Source of the DNA: Pisaster brevispinus
Lineage: Eukaryota > Echinodermata > Asteroidea > Forcipulatida > Asteriidae
DNA length: 64,000 nucleotides
Direction: 5' to 3'
NCBI GenBank assembly: GCA_023634235.1
Contig: JAMKCF010000001.1
Coordinates: 14,332,258-14,396,257, forward strand
Position numbers and translations under genes: made by a program. Shown here in pieces: positions 1-12,390 of this stretch. The notes under the pieces are model-generated. The model had not been told where the DNA came from and did no database searches. It saw only the letters and a program-made list of their open reading frames with translations. The stretch's first letter is position 1. Each line of letters starts with the position of its first letter.

Positions 1-660
1 AGCAAACAAAAATTCAATTTCTAGTTTTATTTTATTTTTTTATGAAATAGGATTTTCTCAAAACACTTTTTTGATGGCAGCTTCAAATTTCTTTATTCAA
101 ACGACTCATGACGGTGCTATAATACAGTTCATGAAAATTTCAAACCTCTTTCATAAATCTCAGGCTTGATATATAAATAAGTGTAATCATTATGTTTAAT
201 TTATGACTAATTATTGCCAAAGAAAAATACTTAAAACACTATTTTGTTAAATTGTTACAAATGTTTTAGTTTAAAATATTTAATTTTGTGTGAGTTGAGA
301 ATGGTTCTGAAAAAAAACTCAAATACGTTGTACATGCTAAAATGAGATGAAAAATATTTTTGTGACATTGTTTTACTCATTTCTCAAAAACTACTTTGAA
401 GTCTAGTAGTCTACAGGGATTGTGGGATACAAAGATATTCATAGTTCAAAACGCAGTTTTGTCATTGAAAGATCTAATCAATTAAAGTATCACATACATG
501 TACAAAACCTAATGCCATGAATGTTTAGAGACTGGTTTTAGATTTTCACAAGCTCTTATTGGACAACAAAAAAACTAGAAAAAGCCACAGAAAGTTATTA
601 TAAAAATCATCAAAACCATATGAGCAAAGTGAAAGGAAAGGAAAATGTTCAGTGATTAGT
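1..660. other. Non-coding flank, nothing recognised
   Basis: AT-rich sequence with no convincing exon, repeat unit or transposon end on either strand. It lies downstream of the minus-strand BEN-like gene that ends at 704. Confidence 0.5.
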
Positions 661-703
661 AGAGTCCTAGGTTCTGTCCTTTCGGCAAAACCGCCGGCAA
701 CCC

Positions 704-1159
704 TCATCGATCGTGGTTATGCAGTCTCTTCCAAAATGCATCAAACTGTGGGCCTGGATTTACTCCAAACATAAGTTTTCTCACATAAGCCATCCTCACA
801 GACTCTAATGGAAGAAGACCCCTAACCCCCCTACAAATAGATGTCCTCATCTCCTCCTCACTGAACATTTTCCTTACCAAACTGAGAGCCAGATTCAGAA
901 GCCATGAGGAAGATCTCTCCATTCTGGCGAGTGCGGTCCTGTCGATCAGCTTGTCGGGATCTATTGTGTCATGTGTTGAGTTGTTTAGGTTTGGGCTGTA
1001 AAGGCTTGCTCTTGCTGGTGGTGTTGTTTGATCTGTGAATCGAGATTGTAGATGTTTCAAAATCAGAGTGTTTTGGTCTAAAATCTCTTTCATTATCTTC
1101 ATCATGGAACTGCAGTTGTTGCAGGGCATTGTGCAAGTGGGGAGCCTGTAAACAATTGG
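704..1159 (-). CDS. Terminal exon of a BEN-like domain gene
   Basis: This minus-strand exon follows a good acceptor (TTGTTTACAG at about 1160) and runs to a stop at 704. Its first part has a C-x2-C pair and a helical stretch rich in M, K, L and Q that could be a coiled coil. Its last 60 residues resemble a BEN domain, a DNA- and protein-binding fold of chromatin factors: motifs LVRKMFSEEEM, RGVRG and QFDAFW appear in the expected order. The same RGVRG...QFDAFW pairing occurs in the locus at 53.0-53.2 kb, which supports a shared family. The open frame needs phase 1 at the acceptor, which does not match the phase of the nearest upstream exon candidate, so the exon chain is unresolved. BEN assignment is by eye. 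Confidence 0.55.
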   Translation of the reverse strand, partial: PIVYRLPTCTMPCNNCSSMMKIMKEILDQNTLILKHLQSRFTDQTTPPARASLYSPNLNNSTHDTIDPDKLIDRTALARMERSSSWLLNLALSLVRKMFSEEEMRTSICRGVRGLLPLESVRMAYVRKLMFGVNPGPQFDAFWKRLHNHDR

Positions 1160-1568
1160 GTTGGTTTTAGGTCAAAATTTTAATAATGTAACCTCTGCAA
1201 TCTCTATCAAATCTAAGGAGGAAATTGTGATAAATCTTTTCAATTGGCCGAATTAAAACAAGGTCCTAGGATTGTATTTATCTGCATTTATTGTTGTTTT
1301 ACTTTTTTGGGGGGGGAGGGGTCAACTTTTCCCAGAAAAAAATTGGAAATCCGATTTAAAGAGCGGTTTCAGGATAGTCTTCAAGATAGTCTTCAAATAG
1401 TCTTGCATTCATTTTTCACGGTCAGGAACCATGAACATTTTAAAACTTTGTTTTATAGCTCAAATGAAAGCTTGTTTTCCTTTCTCGACCCCATTAAAAC
1501 TTGAATTTCAAATCAAAAATCTAAATGTTAACCACAAATACAAAATACCTTTGTTATATCTGCAGTCT

Positions 1569-2048
1569 CGGCATCATCATCCATGTCCAAGTAATGTTCA
1601 GATGGCCAAATGAAATCTCAAAGTTGTCGGCTTGGCGGTGCTGAGCAGAGGGGGAGTAACCCTGTGAATGGCGATGCCGAGGGAAGGCTGTTCAGTTGAC
1701 GGCGATACTGGTCGGAGGTAGGATAACCCAGTGGATGGTGATGCTGGACAAAGAAGAATAGTCAAGGGGACGGCGATGCTGAACGGAGGGAGAATAGCTC
1801 ATTGGTCGGTGATGTTGGGCAGAGGGAGAGTGAGTCAAGGGGCGGCGACCAAGGGTACCAATGGTTGAAGAAGAGTCATCCATGGAACGACGACTCAGTC
1901 TTCCATTGGTTGAAGAGTCAATCAAGGGGCGGCGACCAACGGTACCAATGGTTGAAGAAGAGTCAATCAAGGGACTGCAACCCAGATTACCCTCATCTGC
2001 TGGACTTGCTGAAGATGGGCCCTCAGACCTAAACAGCACTCTCGCTTC
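1569..2048 (-). CDS. Repeat-coded exon(s) of the same minus-strand gene
   Basis: An acceptor (CACATAG) precedes 2048 and an open frame runs to about 1692. The DNA is a degenerate minisatellite of roughly 36-45 bp, and on the minus strand it encodes recurring Arg-Pro-Leu/Met...Ser-Ser/Ser-Pro-Ser blocks (RRPLIDSSST, RRPLTHSPSAQHH, RRPLDYSSL). A second candidate exon end, DMDDDAETADITK followed by GTATTT, lies near 1569-1620 in another frame. The repeats probably encode a disordered linker upstream of the BEN-like exon. Copy-number change or a frameshift may have broken the frame near 1690. No function is assigned. Confidence 0.35.
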
Positions 2049-2499
2049 CTATGTGAAAAAATGATTTTTGTGTACATAATGTCAAAAACAATTCAAGTTA
2101 CTGTTTCCAGTGATATTGTGTGGATCCACACAATAGCTCAATTACCTTTTCAGATTTTTTAAAATCCGAACACTGAATGACATGCGCATGTGCAAGCAGT
2201 GTTCCAAAATAGGTTGCTTCTTGCCCATAAAAAATTGAAAATTAATACTTTGCTCATTACAACAGTGTCTAAGCATTAAAAGTTTTGTTTGATAATGAAC
2301 ACAGATTTTTAAAAATTCTACTATGACACTGCCAAAATAATCAAGTGCGCCACTACGCAAAAACAAAATTATTTACAAACAAGAAAATTCAAAGTCAAAA
2401 GTGTTTTAAATTATAGAACTCTCCTCCAGAAACTGAAAATTTGAACCCTCTAAAGTAAGTTATTCGTAACATGTCTCTCTTTTTTCTTCATTAGTTTAG

Positions 2500-2672
2500 T
2501 TGCTGCAATAAGAGTCAGTCCTCCTGCTTTCCCTGTCTTGGTTGAAGACTTCTTCCCTTTAAGCTGCATTCTTCTCCGCACCCCCTCCTTTTCCCGTCTT
2601 GGTTGTGGATTTCTCCTTAGCTGCAGCCTCCTCCTCGCCTCCTCTTACCCGCAACTTGGCTGGAGATTTGTT
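2500..2672 (-). CDS. Lys/Pro-rich internal exon candidate
   Basis: A strong acceptor (CTTTCTTTGCAG) precedes 2672. The frame NKSPAKLR then either stops at a possible donor (GCGG|GTAAGA, 2649) or reads on through a Glu/Ala/Lys-rich tract (KEKSTTKTGKGGG) to a TAA. Its composition matches the neighbouring basic exons. The phase does not join cleanly to the exon ending at 2984, so the splice pattern is uncertain. Confidence 0.35.
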
Positions 2673-2983
2673 CTGCAAAGAAAGCAACTCATCAGATTTA
2701 AGTTGTAATTATTAACCATTGGTAAACTTTAAGATTACATATAGAACAAGTGGTTTCACAAACTGTTGTTGGAAGGTAGCAACCGTAACTATTTATCTGA
2801 CTATCCATGTTGTGATGTTTTTTTTCTATGCGTAAAGAAACTCCTCAAGCTTCGAGTGAGAGAATGGAAAGTCAATACCCCAGGATAGATTATTTTTCAG
2901 AGAAAATCGCAAGGCACAAAAATGAAGTTTTTAATTGTATTTTCCAAATTCCCAATGCAAACTGAAATAGTCGAGTGACATAC

Positions 2984-3081
2984 CTCTTTAGTTGTCCTTT
3001 TTTGCTCCTTCTGGGATCCTCAACATTCTCCTCCTCCAACATTGTCTCGGCAGAGTGTCTCTTGCGAGGGCCATCATTTTG
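2984..3081 (-). CDS. Internal exon, charged (BEN-like gene)
   Basis: The exon is bounded by TATTTACAG before 3081 and AAAGAG|GTATGT after 2984. It encodes a highly charged segment (QNDGPRKRHSAETM, then EEENVEDPRRSKK) of 32 codons plus 2 nt. It joins in phase 0 to the upstream exon at 3545-3664. The composition suggests a nuclear-localised, disordered region. No domain is recognised. Confidence 0.5.
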
Positions 3082-3544
3082 CTGTAAATACAAAAGTAAA
3101 AACTCTACAGTAAAACAAAAATGAAGTCAGAAGGTATTATCAAAAATATGTTCACCTCTAAATTTTTAAGCAAACACTTATGCTATATTAAATATAATCT
3201 TTGCTAAACGTTAGAAAATGCATCCGGGAAAATCATCATGCAAGAGGACAGTTAATAGCTGAAATCCGTTAAATTGACTTTAATGAAAAAGGGGCAAGCC
3301 ACTTGGCTTCATTTAAATTTCAAGGGCACCCAGACAAAATCAATTAGCACCAAGGCCAAAGCAATAAAACTGTTGATTTACCAAAGTAAGCACAATTCAG
3401 AGTACCCAAGTCATGAGTATCATGGCTGACTTAACGCCAAGCACCCGCGTTTTGTGCGGTCTGCTGTGTGAGTTCTTGATCAAAGGCTATAGAAACTTGC
3501 ACAAGCCTTTGTAAACAATCGGAATAAATATGATAAATACATAC

Positions 3545-3664
3545 CTTGGATTTAGCAGCACGGGATGCCATCAATTGTCTTTGAAATTTAAGCAACTTCC
3601 CCACTGTAGTACCAGTGAATTTGTCGGTAACATAAAATAGACGACTTTTGGATTGGCTAGACAA
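3545..3664 (-). CDS. Probable first coding exon of the BEN-like gene
   Basis: An ATG at 3664 opens a 40-codon exon ending in AAATCCAAG|GTATGT at 3545, phase 0. The peptide begins MSSQSKSRLFYVTDKF and contains a KLLKFQRQLM helix and a basic end. It joins in frame to the next exon. I chose this ATG because the frame is closed upstream and the donor is a close consensus match. It is not a recognised domain. Confidence 0.5.
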
Positions 3665-4017
3665 ACTCGTCGTCCCTAGATGATGGCGTTTTAGTTTTCC
3701 TCTTTAGGTAGTCTAGTTGAGTTGGATTCTCGATATGTACAAGGTTTGACACATTTGGTTGTTTTATCTCCGAATCGCCAGTGGTACCAACATTCTGAAC
3801 CTGCCCGTGGCACGTCTCTAGACTGCCTGGATGGACTTCAGTACTTTTTATTTCCTTTAGAGCGATCTCTGCTACGACTATGCCTACTCTGTTGGCTAAA
3901 TTAGGTTTTGCACTAATGTCGTTAGTTGGTTAATTTGAGCTTGCAATTTGCCAAATTTTGCATAATCGCTTGAGATGGTGTATTTGAGCAAGCGGCTATT
4001 GCAGGTGATGGGGATGC

Positions 4018-7000
4018 CACTTCGACAATTTGTCTGTAATTCGTGCAGAAGTGCGCTTCACTGATTTCCTTGTGGAACATAGCATTCCATTGGCTGTGTC
4101 TGACCATGCTGGAAGTTCTTTTAAGAAAATGTTCCCTGACTCATAAATTGCAAAACAATACTCATGTGCCAGAACCAAGACAACACACATTGTGAAGTCC
4201 TTAGCTGATGAAGATTCCTGCAGCCTTGCCAAGCGAATGAAAACCCCAAAATTCAGCCTGGCCACTGATGGTAGCACCGACATAGATGCTATCAAACTTT
4301 ACCCCATAATTGTGAAGACATTCGAAGAAGATGAAGGAAAAGTAGCTTGCGACCTCCTTGCAATGAAAGCATGTGCTGAAAGGTCAACAAGTGTGAAAAT
4401 TTTCAAGCTTTTACACGATGAGTTAACAACAAGTAGTATTTCATGGAAAGACTGAGTTTCGGAACTGATAATGCGTCAGTCATGGTTGGAAAACACAAAG
4501 GCGTAGCAACTCTAATAAAGGGACGAAATCCAAACATCTATGTGATGGGCTGCCCCTGCCACTTAATGCATTTAGCTGCCAAAAAGGGAGGGAAGACCTT
4601 AACATTCCAAATTGATGAGCTGCTGGTTGACTTATGGTATTATATCGACAAAAGCCAGCTTAGACATCAGGCCATAATCAATCTACAGCAAGAACATGGA
4701 GTCCAAGTTAAGAAGATTCTGAAACATGTTTCTACAAGGTTAGTTTACCAATACCGTATACATGTTTTGTATACTTTGAATAGTACTTTCACATTTTGGG
4801 GCGAAACTTTCGTAATTGATCAGCATAAACTTTGATTTATGAGGAAGTTGACATCATTTTAGACAAAAATATGTGTAATGTCTTTGATTAGTATTCTTCG
4901 AACTAAGACTAAGAGGTTCTAACACTAAAGGCTCCAGAGAAACTAATGACTTGCCATATTAACATATCAACGCTTGTAGAAATTGAAAAAAGATGCAAAG
5001 CGACTATTTATTTAATATAGCCTTACATATACATACATTTCTCAAATTCCACAATGTTTTTAAATTATAGTTGTTTCAATTATTATAATACAGCTAAGGA
5101 TACAAAAAATGTATTTTATTTGACAGATGGTTGTCCCTTGGCAAGGCAAGGGAAATGTATCAACATCTACCAAAAAGTGTGAAATCTCCCATCAAGCAAT
5201 TTGACCTCAGCAAGTATCTCTTCAAGCAGGAGGAGTATGCACAAAAACACTCAAAAGCCAAAGCCTCAAAAGTATCTTCAAGCAAGGGTACAAGTGTATC
5301 CAACAAAAAGCCTGCTGGTAGTAAAATCCCATCTGGTTCACTGAGGCCCCACAAATCAACTCTGGTATATCAGCAGATGAGTAATCCAAATTGCAAACTG
5401 TATGCCTTGTTCCTCAATACAGTGTTACATTTTTTTGATCATCCCAATGAGGTTAGTTGTCCAACTTATGCAAGTGTTGCTTTTAAGAACAGTTGTTTAT
5501 GCTATTTTAAAGTATTCAATCTTGTTTACTGACAATTATTATTACTTTTTTATGTTGATATTTGATGTTTGTTAATTTCAAATTAATCTTTAACTACTGT
5601 TTTTTTGTTTTGTTTTTTCATTAATAAATTGTTCAGCTGTTTGTCATACTTTAATTCAATTATTAAGTCATTGTTATAATTCACTACAATATTGTAGTGT
5701 CAAATCATATCACCTCATTTGTTGTTATGTTTTTTTGTTCTTTATTTTATCAATATGTTGATATTTGATAGTTTATTTATATTTGTTTTGTTCATTAATG
5801 TTGCATATCAGAATTGTTCTATTAATTGACTCATTTTCAAAATTCACTACAATGAAATAAAAATGTTAAATCAAACATGTGTATGCTATCTTTAAAATGT
5901 TTTTGTTTTTGTAACTGAATAATTAAATAACTTCACTCTCAATTTATGTGCTTTAATTAAATTTTGCTTATTTCCCTTGATTTAGATAATATAGACAAGT
6001 TTATTACAAAAAAATAGTTTAAACTGAAATGTTTCATTGTTTCATGTATAACAAATTATTCAAGTTAAAATAAAATGAGTATGTACATGTAAAATGTGTT
6101 CAATCATTGTCATGCTGGTAAATGACTGCATACGTTCAGGCCCAGTATGAATACACCTGTATTTGCCTTTGCCCCTGATCACAGGTTTTGCAGAGAGATG
6201 AACCTCAAATTCACCACATACATAATATCCTTCTGAACCAACTCGCAAGCATTTTGTCCAAATTTGTGAAACCAAATGCTATTGCAGAGGCCAAAGATAT
6301 CACCACATTAGACTTGAGAAATAAATCTGTCCAAAAGAGCAATGAAGAAATCCAGATTGGATATGAGTGCCAGCGTTATATTAATGAAAATAAGGACACT
6401 CAACTTGAAAGGATTCTACACTGATGTCAGGAACTTCTACATTGCATCATCACAATATATGATAGACCGCTATCCATTCAATGATGACATACTTGTTCAT
6501 GCTGAAGTATTAAACATTGCCAATAGAAGCAAGGCAAAGTTCCGGTCAGTGGAGTACTTTGTGAAGCGTTTCAAGCTTGTACCTGACGAGGCCATGGATG
6601 AACTACAATCTGAATTCAACATGCTTCAGATCGATGACTTACAAGGCATTGATTTGAACAATCGTAAAGACCATCAATGTCATTTGGTGTCAAAGATTGA
6701 TGATCCAGCGCAGATGAAGAAATACAAGTTTCTAGCCTCTGTCATGAAGAGCATACTAATCACCTTCCACAGTAATGCAGACTGTGAAAGGATTTTCTCC
6801 ATGGTAAGCTGGTAAGCGAAAACAAAACCAAGCAACGGGCCAGCATGAACACAAAGACACTGGGGTCATTAATGACTCATAAACTGTACTTGCAGAACAG
6901 AGGCCTTACCAGTTACAACAGCAAATATAGCGATGTAGTACTTCGGAATGCAAAGGCAGCAACCTATCAATCACTTCATCATACAGTACAGGGAGAAGAA

Positions 7001-7030
7001 TCCCAACCATCAAGATCCACAGGGAACTAA
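4018..7030 (+). pseudogene. hAT-superfamily transposase-type gene, broken
   Basis: Three exon blocks are visible. Block 1 (about 4018-4738) has the RNase H-like catalytic start SLATDGSTDIDAIKLY and the GTDNASVM and CPCHLMHLAA motifs. Block 2 is 5127-5451. Block 3 (6194-7030) ends with the hAT dimerisation region (HSNADCERIFSMV, then KTKQRASMNTKTLGSLMTHK after a break). Intron 1 is certain: joining ACAAG|GTTAGT to TGACAG|ATGG recreates the conserved hAT motif STRWLSLGK. Intron 2 (GAG|GTTAGT to TTTTGCAG) keeps phase 0. The gene is dead: TAA at about 4144, frameshifts near 4452 and 6405, and an 8-bp duplication at 6804-6817 that shifts the frame. No BED finger or terminal inverted repeats were found, so it may be a decayed domesticated gene rather than a simple transposon. 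Confidence 0.75.
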
Positions 7031-8830
7031 GAAGTAGGTACTAATTTCCCTCTATTGGGAGAGGAGGAAAAATTTCATTCAAGGTATAATATGAGTGAAA
7101 TTCATGAATATGGTGTGGGTGGGGGCCGAGCAGACCCCTGGTGTTTTTACGCTCCGCTCGCGCTATTGCCTGTTCCTATTTCTGACTTTTCAATATTGGC
7201 AGGTATGGTCCTCGGTTCAACAGAAGAGTGGACCCGCCGGTTCGGTTCTCAATTTGGAACTGAGTAGAACCGGGGAACCGAAGGAACCGTCCAAGCTTAG
7301 TGACGATACTACATAAGCAAATTTAGTAGATTGGCAAGTAATATTTCAGGTTTGGAACTGTGCCTCTACTTGGAAGAACCATATTGTTGGATCTTTCGGC
7401 TAGAAAGGTGGTAATTTGAGACTTACGGCTGCTAATGGCACTGAAGTTTCAAGTGGTTTAGCCATAGTAATCTTAAAGTTTTAAAACAAACTTGTCAAAG
7501 GTTAAATCAAGTACGATTGTGAATAAGGGCTTGACGATCCGTGGCAAATTATTTATACATTGCCAAGTGCAACTGTTTTCTTAACTTAGAGTCGCCATGA
7601 AGACCATCGTACAAGTGTGCAAAGTGATTTCGAACAATGTGCGTGGTTTTTCCACGATGATTTCGTCTTGCACTCTTTCTAACTGAACTATGCCAGCACA
7701 TGGTTTTTAGAACTGATTATGGCTTATGATTTGGCTATTAATATCATCAATGGTTGTATCAAGTTCGTGCTGGTATATGTGGAGATCGTTATCAGAGAAT
7801 TTGAACTCAGTTTCTTGCTGCTCTGAAATTTAGCAAGCGATGCAGTTGGTATTGTAGTAAATAAAACAATATGGTATTTTGGCGTGCTGATATGATCGCC
7901 TCTTTAAATTTGATTAGTTCAGTAAATAAACTGTCGGCTGTGTGCTGTGAAGGTTTTAACACTCTTTTTTATGAAGACTATCATACACAAAGGTTGTTAA
8001 ATCGTTTACTCCGGCGGCTAATCTTACTATAATTTGATCTGAAGTATTGTAACTGGAGTTTACAAATGCCTAGACCAACAAGGTTATAAATCTTAGCACT
8101 TCAAAATGAAATTATATCAACAGTGAATGAACAATCTGGTAACTTTAGATACTTATTAAAATTGTGTGCTCTAGAATCGGCCAGAAATGAACAACGAATC
8201 ATCACCAATTATTAATGTAGACGATGCTACGCTGGTCCGTTACACTCCAGTCAAATAATTAATGTTTCACAATATTTACAATACTTATAGTTTTACGCCT
8301 AAGAGACTATACCTAAAAGACTGAGGTATCCTCTAGCCAAAAGGTTGCTGTCTAGGAGTGGTTTACTGCCAATTCAGTTCCCAGTCAACCTTTGGACGAC
8401 CGTTTAAACGCTAACCCTAAATAAAATAACAAGCTATTAAGAGAGGTCTAGCTTGTCTCTCTTGAAAGCTGGAGCAGAGTGAGCGATTCTTTGTCTCCAT
8501 GGGTTTTTATATGCCTAAGTACACTAATTAAATGATTAGGGTCTGCTCTATGCATACACAAAAGAAGTTAACTAAATTCCTTTATATTACACTCAGGGTT
8601 TTTGGCTATTCCTAGCTAAGGTAGAGTCCATTGTGACTATTCACAGTTGACATTCCAAGAACAGTTACACAAAGGGGAAAGGCAACAGTCTCCCCATGTA
8701 AGCACTGATAATTAAGACATGTGCTTGGCAGCTGTTAATGGAATTTCACTACAGTTATATACCAACAACAAAAACAACAAATACAAGAAAAGAAAATTGT
8801 CCTGGAAGAAACCGACAAGTGTTATATGAA
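7031..8830. other. Long stretch without a recognisable gene
   Basis: I see only short accidental open frames and AT-rich sequence. A GC-richer patch at about 7100-7300 has no protein similarity that I recognise. Confidence 0.5.
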
Positions 8831-8837
8831 TATTTTT

Positions 8838-8960
8838 TCTTAGCTGTCCCGATGTATTAGTCGTAACAGCTTTTGTTTCTGTCCAGATTATTATTTTTTT
8901 TATTAGCTGTTCCGACGTTCAGTCGGAACAGCTTAATGTTTCTGTCGAGATTTTTTTTCT
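8838..8960. repeat. Duplicated palindromic repeat end
   Basis: Two related blocks (8838-8892 and 8903-8960) share the order TTAGCTGT...CGTAACAGCTT or GGAACAGCTT...TTTCTGTC. The second contains a perfect 12-bp stem, agctgttccgac at 8905-8916 and its complement at 8922-8933, with a 5-nt loop. It looks like the end of a dispersed repeat but is not assigned to a family. Confidence 0.45.
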
Positions 8961-9398
8961 TTTTCTTTTCTTTTTCTATGTTATTCTTTCTTTCCCCACC
9001 AAAACCCCATTGACTTAACACATGACTTTTCTAACCGGCAAATGTCATTTTTAGAAAACAAAACTATAGTCAAATGTTATAACATATGGAAAGTTATGCC
9101 TGGAACAAGTTTTTAGATGTAATCAAATTAAAATTCTTAATTAAATATTCAATTCAATTCAATGGACATTTATTTTTCATGTCGACAATGACAATTAAGA
9201 AAACATTTGAAAACAAATAACAATGAGTATAATAATGCAGGATGGATGCCAGATAATTTAACAGGAATACAATGTATAGAAATTTCAAAGAAAATAACTA
9301 CAAGGACTTGGACACGACAAGGACAAAAAATCCAAAACAAAACAACGAAACAAAAAACAAACAATGACACGGACCAGACTAATCAATATAAATTATTA

Positions 9399-12233
9399 TC
9401 AACACAACAGTCTTTGTACAATTAGTGTATACATTACAATATCTAAAAATACATATTCAAGAGGTGCTGTTTGTTTCTTTGAGAATGAACTAAGTGAACG
9501 AGACTTTTTAATATTAGAGTTGAGGTTATTCCAGAGTAGGGTACCACGAGATACAATGTTGTTTTTTTGAAAACGTTGTTCAGTTAAATTTTGTATACAA
9601 ATCACCTTTGGATACTGCCTGAGTTGAATAAGTATGGATTGACGAACAGTGTAAAAAGATCATTAAATTCGTTAGGCAAACAGCCACTTTTATATTTATA
9701 CATGAATTTACCTAAATTAAAATTGTACAAATCAAGTTTAAGGACCTTGAAGGCTAGAAACAGTGGTGTAGTGTGATCCAAGAATCCAGTTTTACTAATG
9801 ATTCGAACAGCTTTCTTTTGTAGGAGAGTGAGATGTTTACATTGTGTAACTGTTAAGCTTCCCCAATTAATAAATGCATAGTTTAAATACGACAAGATGA
9901 GAGAATTATATATTGTTAAAAGAATACTTGTAGGTAGAACAAACTTCAATCTATTCATAACGTCAATGTTTGTAGAAACTTTGAAAGGTTTTCGTCAATA
10001 TGTATTTCTTCGAACGTATTTGTGCTGCCTTGAACAAAATATATAACTAGTCTTGAGTATATTAACCGATAACTTATTAGCTAGTAGCCAGTTATTTATC
10101 TTAACTAGTTCAGTATTTAAAGTATTTACAGCAGTGTCCACATTGGGGTGGTTATATAATATGTTTGTATCATCTGTGAAAAGGCAGTATGAAAATATGG
10201 CAGATGTGTTACATATATCGTTAACATAAATAATAAATTTCAAGGGCCCCAGAACAGAACCCTGGGGGACTCCACAAGTGATTGATTTATGTAACTCCTG
10301 AACCAGTCCAAGGCAATCCCACGTACACCAATATGTTTTAGTTTTCGAATGAGTATATCATGATTTACAGTATCAAAAGCCTTGGACAGGTCTAGGAAAA
10401 TACCAATTGAAAATTCTTTGTTTTCGATAGCATTAGTAATTTTATTTAGCACACTTGCAATTGCTAATTCAGTTGAGCGTTGTTCTCTGAATCCATATTG
10501 CGAGTCTGATAACAAGTTGTATTTATTAATAAAAGAAAAGAGACGGCTATACACAATTTTCTCAAACACTTTAGACAACACAGGCAATAATGAAATGGGT
10601 CTAGTTACAAATATCGTGTTTGTTACCATTTTTGTAGACAGGTATAACTTTTCCTACTTTCAGTCTGTCGGGAAATATCCCTGCAGTAAACGACTTATTG
10701 AACAGAATAGTCAATGGCTTTGCTAATACATTCTTGGCTTCTTTTATGACAAAAAGAGCTTAAGTTGTCGTAACCTGGTGCTTTCCCGGAAGAGAGTTTA
10801 GAAATGACAATGACAATTTCTGCTTCAGTGATTGGGTCAATAATGATAATAATGAAATAAAGAATGCTGATTCTTATCAGATAGAAACGTCTCAAAAGAT
10901 TGATCACATGTGGAAAGTTCTTGTGCTGTGTTATTACCAATATTAACAAAGTAGTCATTAAAAGCACTAGCGATGTCATTATCGTTTTTAATACGCACAC
11001 CATCTCGGTCAAAGTACGAAGGACTAGATTTAGTTTTTGATCTACACAATAATGAATTGATGAGCTTCCACGTACTTTTGGGGTTGTTTTTTTCTATGTT
11101 AAACTGGTTGCCAAAATTTTTTGATTTAGCTGTTCTGATCAAGGATGTAACAATGTTTTTATATCGTTTATAAGTACATTTGTTGTGGGAAGTAAGGTTT
11201 TTGATACATTTCTTGTACAAGTAATTTTTTACAAATAATTGAGTTATAAATTCCTTCACTTAACCAAGGAGATTTGTTTTTATTAACTCGGCATTTTTGC
11301 ACCTGCTTAGGGAAGTTTGTCGTAAAGTTTCATTACACTGTCTAAAAATTTATCGTAAGCATCATTCAGATTATTTATAGAGTAAGTTTTGCATATTTGT
11401 CTTACTATAGTTTCTCCTATAAGTTAAATTTAATTTATCCGAGTTTAGAGATTTACATTGATCTACAACCATAACAACAGGAAAATGATCACTAATATCT
11501 GTTATTAAGATACCATCTTTGTGGTTTGAAAAGTTATTAGTGAATATATTGTCGATCAAAGTCTGACTACTATCAGTAATTCGAGTGGGTTTGTTAATTA
11601 AAGGGTAAAATGAATGAGAAGACAGTGTCAATAAACAGTTGCACAGAACTCTCTGTGTCGAGGTGTAATAAGTTCATATTAAAATCGCCCATTAAAAAGC
11701 AACGCTTGTTTCCAATAAGTGCTAATGTATTATTGAAAGCTTCTGTAAATTGTATACATGGAATATCTGTTGGTCTGTAAACAATTCCAACTATTACATT
11801 AAGTGTATGAGAAATGTTAACTTCGAGGGGCATTGGTACACATGTCGTCTCTTATCTTATAAGTATAATTGTCTTTGATATATAATGCCACACCACCACC
11901 TCGTTTTTTTTGGCGACAAGACCCTTCGATTTTATAACCTTGAATATTGATAAGAGGATCGTTAATATCAGTGAGCCAAGACTCAGATATACCAATAATA
12001 GGAAAATTGTCTGCTAAAAGCGTAAGATAATGTCGAATATCACATATATTCTTTGAAAGACTTCTGGCATTAATATGCAATAGCTTTACATCTGTATTAG
12101 AGACATATTCATCAACAAACTGATTCTGATATTGAAATTCACAGGTAGTAGTTGGAAACTGAAAATTAAGATCTAGATCTATGTCTGAATGAATGTCAAA
12201 GGAGACATCTCTATCCTCAATAATTTCTTCCAT
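9399..12233 (-). pseudogene. LINE A ORF2, endonuclease plus reverse transcriptase
   Basis: It starts at 12233 with an apurinic endonuclease (motifs LLHINARSLS, ISESWLTD, RGGGVALYI, then MGDFNMN and TDISDHFP at 11.5-11.7 kb). A linker follows, then RT blocks: PISLLPVLSKVFEK and GFREQRST, DLSKAFDTVNHDIL at 10.3-10.5 kb, and a catalytic FTDD-type box at about 10180. The C-terminal part (9602-9958) has the usual YLNYAFINWG and LLQKKAVRII motifs. The protein is split over several frames (breaks near 11820, 11600, 11300, 10700 and 10240), so it cannot be translated whole. It would nick target DNA and copy the element RNA. Confidence 0.85.
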
Positions 12234-12390
12234 AAACTTTCATTACAACAGAACATAGGTGACAGATATAGCAAACAATAATTATCTGGCCTGGTCTCAA
12301 AACACACATAAGACAAACACAAATACATGTCATAATTTGGAAACAATTAATAATTCGGAAACCTAACTGATTGTACTAGCAGTTGACAGC

